Shown here piece by piece: positions 36,881 to 45,449 of a stretch of 64,000 nucleotides of DNA. Both the position numbers and the translations under genes were made by a program. Numbering within the stretch: the first letter of the stretch is position 1; each line of letters opens with the position of its first letter. The DNA comes from Paenibacillus xylanilyticus (GTDB taxonomy: Bacteria; Bacillota; Bacilli; Paenibacillales; Paenibacillaceae): assembly GCF_009664365.1 (NCBI RefSeq), contig NZ_CP044310.1:1809001-1873000 (forward strand). Direction: 5' to 3'. The notes below the pieces were generated by a model. The model did not search any database and was not told where the DNA came from. It saw only the letters and a program-made list of their open reading frames with translations.

Positions 36881-37214
36881 GCTATAATCCTGCGGAAGGA
36901 GATGTTTCAGATGCGTGATCTTCGCCAAAGCATATCATTCTGCAGCTGTGCTGCAAGCCGAGGTAATCAATAGAAGGGAAAATGACATCATCAGCTGCAA
37001 TGAAAAATAAAGCTTTCAGTGAGCTTGATGTGCCATCTGCTGATCCATTATCACAATCAGATTCAATCAGACTATATCACATCACAGTGTGTGATGGATA
37101 CGGCGTCCACGTATTAACAGATGGTTCCTACCCATGCCAATACACCAGAATCCACTGGGCACATCGGAAACCGATGTGCCCAGTGGATGTGTTGACCGTA
37201 TAGCTGCATAGATG
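36881..37214. other. 334-bp gap with a possible 20-aa ORF and a perfect hairpin
   Basis: No recognisable gene. A 20-codon ORF (36911-36973, MRDLRQSISFCSCAASRGNQ) has GGAAGGAG 9 nt before its ATG and may be a leftover or a small peptide. The 18-bp hairpin at 37150-37188 is listed separately. A 73-codon frame at 36982 crosses that hairpin and has no ribosome binding site. Confidence 0.4.
37150..37188. repeat. perfect 18-bp inverted repeat (hairpin) with AAA loop
   Basis: ATCCACTGGGCACATCGG, loop AAA, then its exact reverse complement. It lies between the convergent PL11 and MFS genes. Neither strand has a T run after it, so it is not a standard intrinsic terminator, though it may stop or process both transcripts. 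Confidence 0.85.
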
Positions 37215-38333
37215 TCAATCTGCTACTTTGACCCGAATCAGCAATCCAAACAGTCCCAGTACGGCAAACGCGATAAATGCTGTCGTATTGGAGAATGCAT
37301 CAATCGTGTAACCCGCAATGGAAGAGCCGAAGAACTGTCCTGCACCCAGTGCAAGAAAGGCAAGACTGATCCCGATCGACGTATTTGGACGAAATAGTCT
37401 GGTTGCCCACACGATAAACACGCTGGTCAGGAAGATGTAGGTGCTTCCGAACAAAACGGCAGACGTCAGACTGGCAGTCATGGATGGCAGAATAATAACA
37501 CCAAGGGAAATGGCGAGCAGCAGGATTCCGACATGATAGGAACGCCCGATACCGATTCGATCGATAATTCGGCCGGCACAACCGCCCAGAATCCCCAAAA
37601 CCCCCATCACAATCCAGAACAATACGGCTTCCGAATCGGAGGCCCCTTTTTCGTCCGTCAGAAAGCTTCGCGCGAACGTCCAATAGATCGCAGAACTGAA
37701 GCCTGTCAATAGAGAAGCCATAAGCAGAGCTATACCAGGTCTAGTGGGTTTCATGCATGCCCAGAGTGATTTGGTGCAAGGTTCGGTTTTGCGTGGCGAT
37801 AGAACGCGTCTGTTCCACAACAAAACTAAAACGCCAAGAATGGCGAAAAAAATATAGGACCAGCGCCAGTATTCACTGAACAATAGATAAATTGGGCCGG
37901 AAACGATAATGCCAAAGCTTGTTCCCGTGTTAATCCAGCTGTTGCCTCTGGCCTGCTGCTCAGGCTGAAGTTCCGCATAGACGGTGTTACCCAAGGCAGG
38001 AGAAGCCAGGCCTGTGCTCAGTCCCGCGAGAAATACGGCTATGGTTAGGACCAAGGCATTTGGAGAAAGGGCGATGCCAAGTAAACCAAGTATGGCGCTT
38101 AAGCCTGCCATTTGAATAACCGGGTAGTGACCGATGCGATTAATAATTAAAGGTGCAATGATCAAAGAGAGACAATAGGCAATGTAAGTAGCTGAATTGA
38201 TTGCACCTGACTGGGTATCATTCAGCTGCAGCGTTTGCGAAATTTCCGGCATAAACAGACCATAACTGAATCTCCCGAACGCATAACATACCGAAATAAG
38301 TGCGATCCCGGGAAAAATAATTCGTTTCAACAT
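37215..38333 (-). CDS. MFS transporter
   Basis: 372 aa from ATG 38333 (MLKRIIFPGIAL), with AAGGCGGTG 3-8 nt upstream. The in-frame codons above it run through the operator/promoter and terminator of the gene before and are unlikely to be translated. Twelve hydrophobic segments, with the MFS loop RIGHYPVIQMAGL between helices 2 and 3. The sequence is reminiscent of YbfB/YjiJ-type exporters (SYGLFMPEISQTL). It is controlled separately from, but by the same operator as, the TetR gene upstream, suggesting drug- or metabolite-induced efflux (inference). Confidence 0.88.
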   Translation of the reverse strand: MLKRIIFPGIALISVCYAFGRFSYGLFMPEISQTLQLNDTQSGAINSATYIAYCLSLIIAPLIINRIGHYPVIQMAGLSAILGLLGIALSPNALVLTIAVFLAGLSTGLASPALGNTVYAELQPEQQARGNSWINTGTSFGIIVSGPIYLLFSEYWRWSYIFFAILGVLVLLWNRRVLSPRKTEPCTKSLWACMKPTRPGIALLMASLLTGFSSAIYWTFARSFLTDEKGASDSEAVLFWIVMGVLGILGGCAGRIIDRIGIGRSYHVGILLLAISLGVIILPSMTASLTSAVLFGSTYIFLTSVFIVWATRLFRPNTSIGISLAFLALGAGQFFGSSIAGYTIDAFSNTTAFIAFAVLGLFGLLIRVKVAD

Positions 38334-38348
38334 ATCCACCGCCTTTTT

Positions 38349-38367
38349 AGATAGAACGATCATTATA
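38349..38367 (-). promoter_or_regulatory. TetR-type operator, copy 1 (MFS promoter)
   Basis: AGATAGAACGATCATTATA, identical over 19 bp to a copy upstream of the tetR gene. Its core AACGATCATT is nearly palindromic. On the minus strand it overlaps a TATAAT -10 hexamer and ends 16 bp before the MFS ATG. Confidence 0.8.
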
Positions 38368-38379
38368 TTTCTGCTGAAA

Positions 38380-38408
38380 TAAAAAAAGTGAGTTGAACTA
38401 TAACTCAC
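38380..38408 (-). terminator. Rho-independent terminator of the tetR gene
   Basis: On the minus strand GTGAGTT-atagttc-AACTCAC is followed by seven T residues. The tetR stop codon lies inside the stem, so tetR transcription ends just before the MFS promoter/operator. Confidence 0.8.
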
Positions 38409-38950
38409 CCGGTGTGGGACAACTTGAAACTGTTTCGAGTCATGTCAAGCAGCTCCCGGCAGACAATACTTACTTCTTGAGTCTCAGCGAGCGCGGTGGA
38501 GCCCTCCAAGAGTAGGGAAAATCGGATCATATCCCGGTCCGTAATGGACGCATCCAATTTTTTTATCAGGGTCATCACATGTTTTTTGTGCGCATGCACA
38601 GCTTGAACAATCACATGTTCCGGATCGCCGCCAAACTCTTCCTTGGCACGCAAGAACATACAACCTCGGGACTCGTGCTCCATCAGCCAGCGTGCATGCC
38701 CTTCAGCTAAATTCAGAAACAGGGGCTGTGCCTTGTTATCGGCATATTGTCTCAGCTGTTCCAGATATCGCTGTTCTCTCCGAAGAAGAACTTCCACAAT
38801 GAGGTCATCCTTGGAATCAAAGTGATTATATAAGGTCATGATGGCAATATCTGCATCCGTGATAATTCGCTTCAGGCCAATGGAATGAAATCCATGCTGA
38901 TAGAATAAATTTTCCGCCACGTTCAACAGCATTTCCTTTTTGCTGCTCAT
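38405..38950 (-). CDS. TetR/AcrR-family transcriptional regulator
   Basis: 181 aa; ATG with AAAGGGAGAG 10 nt upstream. N-terminal TetR helix-turn-helix (ENLFYQHGFHSIGLKRIITD and ADIAIMTLYNHFDSKDDLIV) followed by a helical ligand domain with RGCMFLRAKEEFGGD. It is followed by an MFS gene carrying the same operator, so it probably represses both itself and the transporter until an effector binds. Effector unknown. Confidence 0.92.
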   Translation of the reverse strand: MSSKKEMLLNVAENLFYQHGFHSIGLKRIITDADIAIMTLYNHFDSKDDLIVEVLLRREQRYLEQLRQYADNKAQPLFLNLAEGHARWLMEHESRGCMFLRAKEEFGGDPEHVIVQAVHAHKKHVMTLIKKLDASITDRDMIRFSLLLEGSTALAETQEVSIVCRELLDMTRNSFKLSHTG

Positions 38951-38975
38951 AGCTGCAATCTCTCCCTTTAGGATC

Positions 38976-38994
38976 AGATAGAACGATCATTATA
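38976..38994 (-). promoter_or_regulatory. TetR-type operator, copy 2 (tetR promoter)
   Basis: The same 19 bp AGATAGAACGATCATTATA, about 25 bp upstream of the tetR ATG and again overlapping a TATAAT on the minus strand. A TTGACA and TTGAAT lie further upstream at sub-optimal distances. It suggests autorepression. Confidence 0.8.
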
Positions 38995-39023
38995 CCCTAA
39001 ATTATAACAATTCAATTCGGTTG

Positions 39024-39794
39024 TCAAATTCTGTGAACCATTTCAATCTCCATTCCGTGCAGCGTGTCTACCCACTCTGCGGGACATCCATCGTCCGTGA
39101 TGACCATGGAGATCTGATCCAGGGGTGCAATCTGGGCAAAGGTGGAGCGTCCAAATTTGGTGTGGTCCGCTACAAGAATGGATTCCTCCGCACGTTCCAT
39201 CATCTTACGGGAGATCTGGGCTTCCTCCAGCATATAATCTGTGATGCCATCCGTTAACGATATACCACCGGCAGAGATGAAAGCTTTATTAACTTTGAAT
39301 TGATTCAACAATTCATGAGCTAGATGCCCCGTCGAGGCTTGTACCGCTGGATTGATATCGCCTCCGGCAAAAATGATCTTACCTGCGAAATCCTCCAGCG
39401 CACAGGCAAGAATGGGTACAGAGTTGGTAATAACGGTGATCTGTGACCGATTTTTCAGCTGGCGCATGATTTCAAGCGTCGTTGTCCCATTGTCCAGCAT
39501 TACGGTTTCCCCATCCTCAATTAGAGATGCTGCAGCAGCGCCGATACGTTGTTTTTCGGTCATTTGCAGTAATGAACGCTTCTGAAAAGGGTCTTCAATC
39601 ATTCCTGAGCGTACACGTACTGCACCGCCATAAACTTTACGCAATTCACCTTCTTTTTCAAGCCGGTCCAAATCGCGCCGGATGGTCTCCGTTGATACCT
39701 GAAAGTGGTCAGCCAGCAGCTGCACCTGAACTTTTCCCTGGGTGGCCAATTGAGCCAGAATGGTCTGTCTTCGTTCTTCGTAGGTTAATGACAT
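39024..39794 (-). CDS. DeoR-family transcriptional regulator
   Basis: 256 aa, standard length. N-terminal winged-helix with the DeoR signature (VQVQLLADHFQVSTETIRRD, LDRLEKEGELRKVYGGAV). The C-terminal DeoRC sensor, which usually binds a phosphorylated sugar, shows VMLDNGTTTLEIM, ITVITNSVPI and ILVADHTKFGR. ATG with GGAGGATATTG upstream. It is divergent from the metallophosphoesterase/EamA genes and probably regulates them. Confidence 0.93.
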   Translation of the reverse strand: MSLTYEERRQTILAQLATQGKVQVQLLADHFQVSTETIRRDLDRLEKEGELRKVYGGAVRVRSGMIEDPFQKRSLLQMTEKQRIGAAAASLIEDGETVMLDNGTTTLEIMRQLKNRSQITVITNSVPILACALEDFAGKIIFAGGDINPAVQASTGHLAHELLNQFKVNKAFISAGGISLTDGITDYMLEEAQISRKMMERAEESILVADHTKFGRSTFAQIAPLDQISMVITDDGCPAEWVDTLHGMEIEMVHRI

Positions 39795-39894
39795 ACAATA
39801 TCCTCCCGTTATCCATTTCGTACTTTTTTCTATTCTACGTTAATTTTTATACTTCTAGCTATAGTATGCTTGCTGCATGACCGGAATAAATGTA

Positions 39895-39923
39895 TTGACA
39901 GGATGAAGAGGTAGAGATAAGAT
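39895..39923 (+). promoter_or_regulatory. sigma-A promoter for the metallophosphoesterase gene
   Basis: TTGACA (39895-39900), exact 17-bp spacer, TAAGAT (39918-39923). Downstream at 39943-39971 are two direct AAAACCAC repeats 10 bp apart and an ACCACA-gaga-TGTGGT inverted repeat, a possible DeoR-family operator. Confidence 0.7.
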
Positions 39924-40005
39924 CGGATCAAACAATCAACATAAAACCACAAAAAACCACAGAGATGTGGTGTATGTACATAACGAACCATTAGGGGGAA
40001 CCAAT

Positions 40006-40962
40006 ATGAGACGCCAGCTTGCATTTCAAGCGGATGAAACGTTCAAAATTGTTCAGTTTACGGATCTGCATTGGAAAGATGGTCGGCCTGAAGACTTGCG
40101 TACCCGTCAGTTGATGAAAACGGTCATTGAAACAGAGCAGCCGAACCTCGTTGTATTTACGGGTGATGTAATCTACACAGGGCCCGTTGATCCCGGGAAA
40201 AAGGCGTGCGAGTATCCAGAACAGGCTTTCCGTGAAGCCGTATCTGTTGTGGAGGAATGTGGGATTCCGTGGGCATTTGTGTACGGTAATCATGATACCG
40301 AAAATCGGATTACACCGGCTGGTCTGATGGATGTCATTCAGGAGCATCACCATACGGTAACAGAGCCGGGCCCGGGAGAAATTGCAGGGATGGGCAATTA
40401 CACACTTGAGATTGCAGGAGCGGATGGCGCTCCGGCAGCCGTGTTGTATTTTCTTGATTCGGGAAGCTATTCGTCGTTCCCGGAGATCCCCGGTTATGGC
40501 TGGGTTCAGCCCAATCAGATCCAGTGGCTGATGTCTGAATCCACACGCGTGAATCCCGGCCGCAGCCGTGGGGAGAAGCTTCCAGCCTTGGCGTTTTTCC
40601 ATATCCCGATTCCGGAATATCAAGTGATGTGGGACACTCAGACATGTTACGGCAGCAAGCACGAACCGGTCTGTGCTGCACAAGTCAACTCCGGTCTGTT
40701 CTCGGCGCTGCTGGAGATGGGCGATGTGATGGGTACGTTCTGCGGACATGATCACGTGAATGATTTTCACGGCGAACTTCACGGCATTCGTCTCTGTTAC
40801 GGGCGCTCAAGCGGGCACAATACCTATGGAAGAGAAGGTATGCTGCGCGGAGGAAGGGTCATTCAGCTGCAGGCAGGTCAGCGCAGCTTCGATACCTGGA
40901 TTCGTCTCGAAGACGGATCACTCGTCATGGAACAGCCGGAACATCAACCTGAGAGCACTTAA
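40006..40962 (+). CDS. calcineurin-like metallophosphoesterase
   Basis: 318 aa from ATG 40006, with TAGGGGGAACC upstream. The five metallophosphoesterase motifs are visible: FTDLHWKDG (D-x-H), VVFTGDVIY (GD), YGNHDTENR (GNHD), ALAFFHIPIPEY (H) and CGHDHVNDF (GH-x-H). These coordinate a di-metal centre that hydrolyses phosphate esters. No signal peptide, so it acts in the cytoplasm. An EamA transporter follows by 50 bp and a DeoR regulator is divergent, hinting at a phosphorylated or nucleotide metabolite; substrate unknown. Confidence 0.9.
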   Translation: MRRQLAFQADETFKIVQFTDLHWKDGRPEDLRTRQLMKTVIETEQPNLVVFTGDVIYTGPVDPGKKACEYPEQAFREAVSVVEECGIPWAFVYGNHDTENRITPAGLMDVIQEHHHTVTEPGPGEIAGMGNYTLEIAGADGAPAAVLYFLDSGSYSSFPEIPGYGWVQPNQIQWLMSESTRVNPGRSRGEKLPALAFFHIPIPEYQVMWDTQTCYGSKHEPVCAAQVNSGLFSALLEMGDVMGTFCGHDHVNDFHGELHGIRLCYGRSSGHNTYGREGMLRGGRVIQLQAGQRSFDTWIRLEDGSLVMEQPEHQPEST

Positions 40963-41012
40963 GCGAAATAGAGTTCAATAGAGCAAGGCAATTAGAGAGG
41001 AATTAATAACGT

Positions 41013-41870
41013 ATGATTTTACCGATATTTCTGGTGCTCGCATCCGGAATGGCTCATGCTGTCTGGAGCATGTTCACCAAACGAAGTTTGAATAAAAGTG
41101 TGTTTCTGTGGTCCATTATGATGATTCCTACCGTCATCCTGCTGCCTGTACTCATTGTGGAGCTGGTACGTGAACCCTTAACCATGGCGGCTTATGCCCT
41201 GTTGGTTTTATCGATGGCTCTGCAGGCGTTGTATTCCTGGCTGTTATCTCAAACCTACGAGCTTGGTGACTTGTCCCAGATTTATCCGATTATGCGGGGA
41301 ACGAGTACCTTGCTGGTGCCTCTGATCGGTGTCTTTTTCCTGGGAGAAACCCTGTCTTCGTTCGGATGGATCGGGATTGCCTGCATGCTCGGTGGATTTC
41401 TGGTACTTAGCGGGGTAGGAGGCAAAGATGCCAAGCAGGGCTCACGAAAACAGGGATTGAAGCCGGTCCTTATGGCTTTATGTGTGGGACTATGCACGAC
41501 CAGTTATGTATTTGTGGACAATTTAAACCTGCAGCATATCTCGCCCTTGTCACTGCTTGAAGTGACGAACATCGGATTCGTTGCCGGACTGACACCGGCG
41601 CTTCTGGCTTCCCGGCAATTACGCCAGGAGTGGAAAGTGAACCGATCCACTATTATGCTTGGGGCACTATTGAACCCAGGTTCGTACCTGTTATTCCTGT
41701 TTGCTCTAGAGCAGGCTCCCATGGCGAGATTGGGCCCTTTGCGTGAAGTTGGAACGGTATTTGCGGCGTTCCTCGGCATTTTATTGTTAAAAGAGCAGCA
41801 GGGGAAAAAGCGGATACTCTGCTCCATCGTCATTTTTGGTGGAATCCTGCTGATCGGCATGTGGGGATGA
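41013..41870 (+). CDS. EamA/DMT-family membrane transporter
   Basis: 285 aa with ten hydrophobic segments in two repeated halves of five, the DMT arrangement. Typical EamA elements are YPIMRGTSTLLVPLIGVFFL followed by GETLSSFGWIGI, and APMARLGPLREVGTVFAAFL followed by GILLLKEQQGKK. ATG with AGAGAGGA upstream. Probably co-transcribed with the metallophosphoesterase gene. Substrate unknown. Confidence 0.9.
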   Translation: MILPIFLVLASGMAHAVWSMFTKRSLNKSVFLWSIMMIPTVILLPVLIVELVREPLTMAAYALLVLSMALQALYSWLLSQTYELGDLSQIYPIMRGTSTLLVPLIGVFFLGETLSSFGWIGIACMLGGFLVLSGVGGKDAKQGSRKQGLKPVLMALCVGLCTTSYVFVDNLNLQHISPLSLLEVTNIGFVAGLTPALLASRQLRQEWKVNRSTIMLGALLNPGSYLLFLFALEQAPMARLGPLREVGTVFAAFLGILLLKEQQGKKRILCSIVIFGGILLIGMWG

Positions 41871-41968
41871 TTTTAACTCCAGGTTTTGGATACATGGTGT
41901 ATGCCCTTGCTGCTGTTTCTGGCTTCTGAAGCTTCCCAATGAAGCTTCCCAATAAATCTTCCTTTAAT

Positions 41969-42042
41969 CCCCTCAGTGGAGACATACCTTAAGGAGCATC
42001 TGTCCAAGATGATCTTCCAGGTATGACTGAGGGGTTTTGTCT
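41969..42042 (+). terminator. long-stem terminator after EamA gene
   Basis: CCCCTCAGT / ACTGAGGGG, then an inner CATACCT / AGGTATG, then a small GATG-containing loop, followed by TTTTG. The arms are about 40 nt apart. An exact 13-bp tandem repeat GAAGCTTCCCAAT (41928-41953) precedes it. Confidence 0.75.
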
Positions 42043-42147
42043 ATTTTATCGAAGGTACGCAAGCATGGTATATTGGAGTCAGAGGAGTTCAATGAGGTAG
42101 AGTCATAGAATAGGGCCTAACGAGCAAAAAAGTAAGGAGAGGATCAG

Positions 42148-42699
42148 GTGCTGCTTGAGGAGAGATTCATCCAGTCCATTAAGGCACATGAGAAATTAAT
42201 GCATGATTTGCGGCAGGTTCGGAGCCTGGGGCTGCCTGAGTGTTACATCGGTGCGGGGTATATTCGTAATTATATCTGGGATCTTCTCCATGGCTATACT
42301 CAGCGCGAACTGCACAGCGATATTGATGTAGTATACTTCGATCCCAAAGATCTGAATGAAGACCGTGATGTCCAACTGGAGCTGCAGCTGCGGGAGGCGA
42401 CGGGCAATCCCAAGTGGTCCGTGAAAAACCAGGCGAGAATGCATCTGCGCAATGGCACCGTGCCTTATCAGTCTACAGAAGATGCCCTGCGATACTGGCC
42501 CGAGATCGTAACCGCTATAGGCGTTCAGCTGGATGAACAGGACCAGATCAGGTTCTGTGCCCCGTATGGATTGGATGACCTGTATGCCTTAACTGTTCGC
42601 CGCAGTCCGTTATACGAGAATATCTTGGAGTACAACCGGCGTGTAGAGAAGAAGCGCTGGCAGGAGCAATGGCTGAAGCTCACAATTGTGAAGGGATGA
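42148..42699 (+). CDS. nucleotidyltransferase-family protein (COG3575-like)
   Basis: 183 aa from GTG, with AGGAGAGGATC 6 nt upstream. The pattern YIGAGYIRNYIWDLLHGY and HSDIDVVYFDPKD (about residues 30-70, with paired Asp) and VKNQARMHLRNG matches the uncharacterised nucleotidyltransferase family containing DUF925. The Asp pair would bind metal and nucleotide. Its natural substrate is unknown. Preceded by a terminator, so it has its own promoter. Confidence 0.82.
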   Translation: MLLEERFIQSIKAHEKLMHDLRQVRSLGLPECYIGAGYIRNYIWDLLHGYTQRELHSDIDVVYFDPKDLNEDRDVQLELQLREATGNPKWSVKNQARMHLRNGTVPYQSTEDALRYWPEIVTAIGVQLDEQDQIRFCAPYGLDDLYALTVRRSPLYENILEYNRRVEKKRWQEQWLKLTIVKG

Positions 42700-42879
42700 G
42701 TTTCAAAAGCCGTAATGGACCTCCCGTTGAACCTGCTTACATACGATCCATGGAGCCTGGTGGCAAATTTGGGTCGTAACGAACATTCATATCATTTGTT
42801 TATTTGGTATACAACAGCCTGATTGTGGGATCCGTAGAGAGCAAGCGGTGCAGGTTTAAGAAGGAGTGTTACCCGGTTA

Positions 42880-43611
42880 ATGAAAAAGTTTATTCAAGAT
42901 AAAGGCCTGATCATTGATCTTTTTCTGGTAGCCTGTTTTGTCGTTTTTCTGATATTCTGGGGCCGAAATTTCGCGGTGATGTTGTTTGGGCTGCTTACGG
43001 TCGCTTTTATCATACTTCGACGGATTGACTACCAGAAGCATGTGGTGCTTAAGCGCATTTTGTTGACGGTGTTCGGTATTGGCGCGGTTTCCTTTGTCAT
43101 TATTGAAGCACTGGTATTTACACAGCTAAATGCGAACGATCCGGAGCAGGCGGATTATGTCATTATCCTGGGGTCAGGCATCAGAGGCACAGAGTTATCA
43201 CTGACGCTGAAGCAGAGACTGGATGCCAGTCTGGACTATATCCGCAACCATCCGCAGACGCCGGTTATTGTATCCGGAGGTCAGGGGCCAGGGGAGTCGA
43301 TCCCTGAAGCACTCGCCATGAAAAACTATCTTGTGGACCAGGGAATAACGCCAGCCCAGGTTATTATGGAAGACAAGTCAACGAGCACGCAGGAGAATAT
43401 GGCCTTTTCCAAAAAAATTATAGACGAAGCGGGGCTGGAGCACCCCGAGATCATGATTGTAACCAGTGACTACCATATGTTCCGCTCCAAGTACTTGGCT
43501 GCCAAAAATGGCTACGCTGCCGAATACGGCATTTCGGCCCCGTCTCCGGGATACCTGAAACCGATCAACATGATCCGTGAGTATTTTGCAGTGGTCAAGG
43601 CTTTTATGTAG
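42880..43611 (+). CDS. YdcF-family (DUF218) membrane protein
   Basis: 243 aa. Three N-terminal hydrophobic segments (about residues 10-85) are followed by a DUF218 domain facing outside: ADYVIILGSGIRGTELSLTL, VIVSGGQGPGESIPEALAMK, and EDKSTSTQENMAFSK. The family includes SanA-like and vancomycin-sensitivity proteins thought to act in envelope metabolism. ATG with AAGGAGTG upstream. Stands alone, with a terminator downstream. Confidence 0.9.
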   Translation: MKKFIQDKGLIIDLFLVACFVVFLIFWGRNFAVMLFGLLTVAFIILRRIDYQKHVVLKRILLTVFGIGAVSFVIIEALVFTQLNANDPEQADYVIILGSGIRGTELSLTLKQRLDASLDYIRNHPQTPVIVSGGQGPGESIPEALAMKNYLVDQGITPAQVIMEDKSTSTQENMAFSKKIIDEAGLEHPEIMIVTSDYHMFRSKYLAAKNGYAAEYGISAPSPGYLKPINMIREYFAVVKAFM

Positions 43612-43671
43612 AGTTATCTTCTCTATTCACATTCAAAAGTTTCACGAGGTGCTGAATCTCAGAACATGTGC

Positions 43672-43716
43672 AAAAAGCAGTTGAGCAGAATGGATTCTGG
43701 CTTGACTGCTTTTTGT
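43672..43716 (+). terminator. Rho-independent terminator after YdcF gene
   Basis: AAAAAGCAGT / ACTGCTTTTT with inner CAGAA/TTCTG, ending in a T tract and GTC. Confidence 0.85.
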
Positions 43717-43797
43717 CGTTGTTCAAGTGAATTCAAGGATACTCAGCCAAATCATGTTATAATATACGTCATTAATAGAAGAACGATGTAGGAGTGA

Positions 43798-44319
43798 ATG
43801 ACGATTACCACGTATATGTTACCTGCTCTCTATGAGCAAAAGAAGATTTCAACGAACGACATGGAAGAATTTGTACGTCTGCTTGCACAAGCACCCTTAT
43901 TATATGATGACGGCTCAAGCATCCGGGCTGAGGATTTTACGGAAGGTTTGGACATGGAAATCAAGCATGAAGTTCGGCCTGCTCTAATGGAGCTGTATGA
44001 TCTGGCTGTTAAGGCCTGTCGGCAGTTCCCTGATCCGGCTTCCTATGAACAGCTTCAGGATGCTCTGGGGTTACAGGCAGAACTGTGGCAGGAAGAAGTG
44101 CTTGATCTTGCCTCGTGGATGAACTGGCTGAAGCAGGTTGGGGAAGGACAGAAGGCCCTGCCGGAGTATGATTTTGCAAGCATGCTTGGGACACTGCCTG
44201 AAGGATTCATGATTCATGATTTTTATGATGAACTCCGTTATCAGTTGGAGCATAATCCGTCAAACACCTGGGCGATTCAAGAGCGGGATCGGCTGTATGC
44301 AGCCATGGGTGCCAAATAA
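43798..44319 (+). CDS. conserved-looking hypothetical protein
   Basis: 173 aa, mostly helical and acidic (MLPALYEQKKISTNDMEEFV; ALGLQAELWQEEVLDLASWM). No signal peptide or membrane helix. ATG with GTAGGAGTGA just upstream and a TATAAT about 35 bp before it. I do not recognise a family. It lies between a terminator and the TIGR01777-like epimerase gene. Confidence 0.65.
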   Translation: MTITTYMLPALYEQKKISTNDMEEFVRLLAQAPLLYDDGSSIRAEDFTEGLDMEIKHEVRPALMELYDLAVKACRQFPDPASYEQLQDALGLQAELWQEEVLDLASWMNWLKQVGEGQKALPEYDFASMLGTLPEGFMIHDFYDELRYQLEHNPSNTWAIQERDRLYAAMGAK

Positions 44320-44398
44320 CATCGAACGAAACGTGCAGTAACCGTGTTTATCCATATAGGAGAGATTGTCTTATCGCTTATGGAAATGAGGGGATCAC

Positions 44399-45280
44399 GT
44401 GAAGAAGGTTGTATTGGCCGGAGGTACGGGATTTGTCGGTCAGGATTTTGCACAAAGGTTCAAGAAACTTGGATATGAGGTGCTCATCATCTCACGTCAG
44501 CCAGGTCATATTGCCTGGGAGGACTCCGATGGTATCAGGCAAGCCCTTGAAGGTGCTGAGATGTTGATTAATCTGGCCGGAAAATCTGTAAACTGTCGTT
44601 ACACCAACGAGAATCGCAGGATTATCCTAGAGTCCAGGACCAGCACGACACGTATTCTTGGCGAGTCTATTCTTGAATGTGACCTTCCACCTGAACTATG
44701 GATCAATTCAAGTACGGCCACGATCTACAGACATGCAGAAGACCGCCCCATGACCGAAAAAGAAGGTGAGATTGGCTCCGGATTCTCGGTGGATGTAGCT
44801 AAGGCATGGGAACAGGCTTTCTTCGAATTCAGTCTGCCTTCTACCCGCCAGATTGCCTTGCGAATTGCGATTGTACTGGGCAAAGGCGGCGTCATGGAGC
44901 CGCTCACGAATTTGGTGCGTTTTGGCTTGGGTGGGTCACAGGGTCCCGGAACACAGCAGTTCAGCTGGATTCATATCGAAGATTTATTTCGCATGGTCCT
45001 TTATCTACAGCAGCATCCGGAACTTGAAGGGGTGTTTAATGCTTCGTCTCCGCATCCGGTTACCAATCGCCAACTGATGGAGAGCCTGAGACGTCATATG
45101 GGCGTCCGCATTGGGCTTCCTTCTCCTCGATGGATGCTTGAAGTAGGAGCGCGATTTATTCGGACCGAAACGGAGCTGGTTCTCAAAAGCCGCTGGGTTA
45201 TCCCAGAGCGGATAGAGCAGGAAGGGTTCACGTTTAAGCACGATACGCTCGACACCGCACTAGATGAGATTCTGAAATAG
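44399..45280 (+). CDS. TIGR01777-family NAD(P)-dependent epimerase-like protein
   Basis: 293 aa from GTG, with GAGGGGATC upstream. The atypical SDR fold begins with VVLAGGTGFVGQDFAQRFKK (GGTGFVG cofactor loop). Other family features are NLAGKSVNCRYTNENRR, the NSSTATIYRHAEDRPMTEK region, and a C-terminal DUF1731-like tail (SPRWMLEVGARFIRTETELV). The tail and overall length fit the YfcH/TIGR01777 group of unknown substrate. An inverted repeat follows before the KAS III operon. Confidence 0.88.
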   Translation: MKKVVLAGGTGFVGQDFAQRFKKLGYEVLIISRQPGHIAWEDSDGIRQALEGAEMLINLAGKSVNCRYTNENRRIILESRTSTTRILGESILECDLPPELWINSSTATIYRHAEDRPMTEKEGEIGSGFSVDVAKAWEQAFFEFSLPSTRQIALRIAIVLGKGGVMEPLTNLVRFGLGGSQGPGTQQFSWIHIEDLFRMVLYLQQHPELEGVFNASSPHPVTNRQLMESLRRHMGVRIGLPSPRWMLEVGARFIRTETELVLKSRWVIPERIEQEGFTFKHDTLDTALDEILK

Positions 45281-45323
45281 TATGAATTACTGAAAAAGAA
45301 TGTCGAATACAATGTTTCATTCG

Positions 45324-45346
45324 GAAGGGCAGATGATCTGCCCTTC
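45324..45346. repeat. 10-bp inverted repeat, weak terminator candidate
   Basis: GAAGGGCAGA-tga-TCTGCCCTTC, a strong stem without a clean T tract, between the epimerase gene and the KAS III operon. Confidence 0.55.
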
Positions 45347-45449
45347 TGCTGTATGTTCTGGAGATTTGGGTCCGCTGACGTTTCGGCATCTCTGGTGCAG
45401 TGTAAAAGTCATTTGAATCAGTCAGATGAAACAGAAAGAGGTTGGGGAA

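Noticed and set aside
36982..37203. 73-codon frame after the PL11 gene
   Set aside because: No ribosome binding site and it runs through the perfect 18-bp hairpin.
39991..40782. 263-codon open frame antisense to the metallophosphoesterase gene
   Set aside because: The + strand carries all five metallophosphoesterase motifs; the minus frame shows none of any family.
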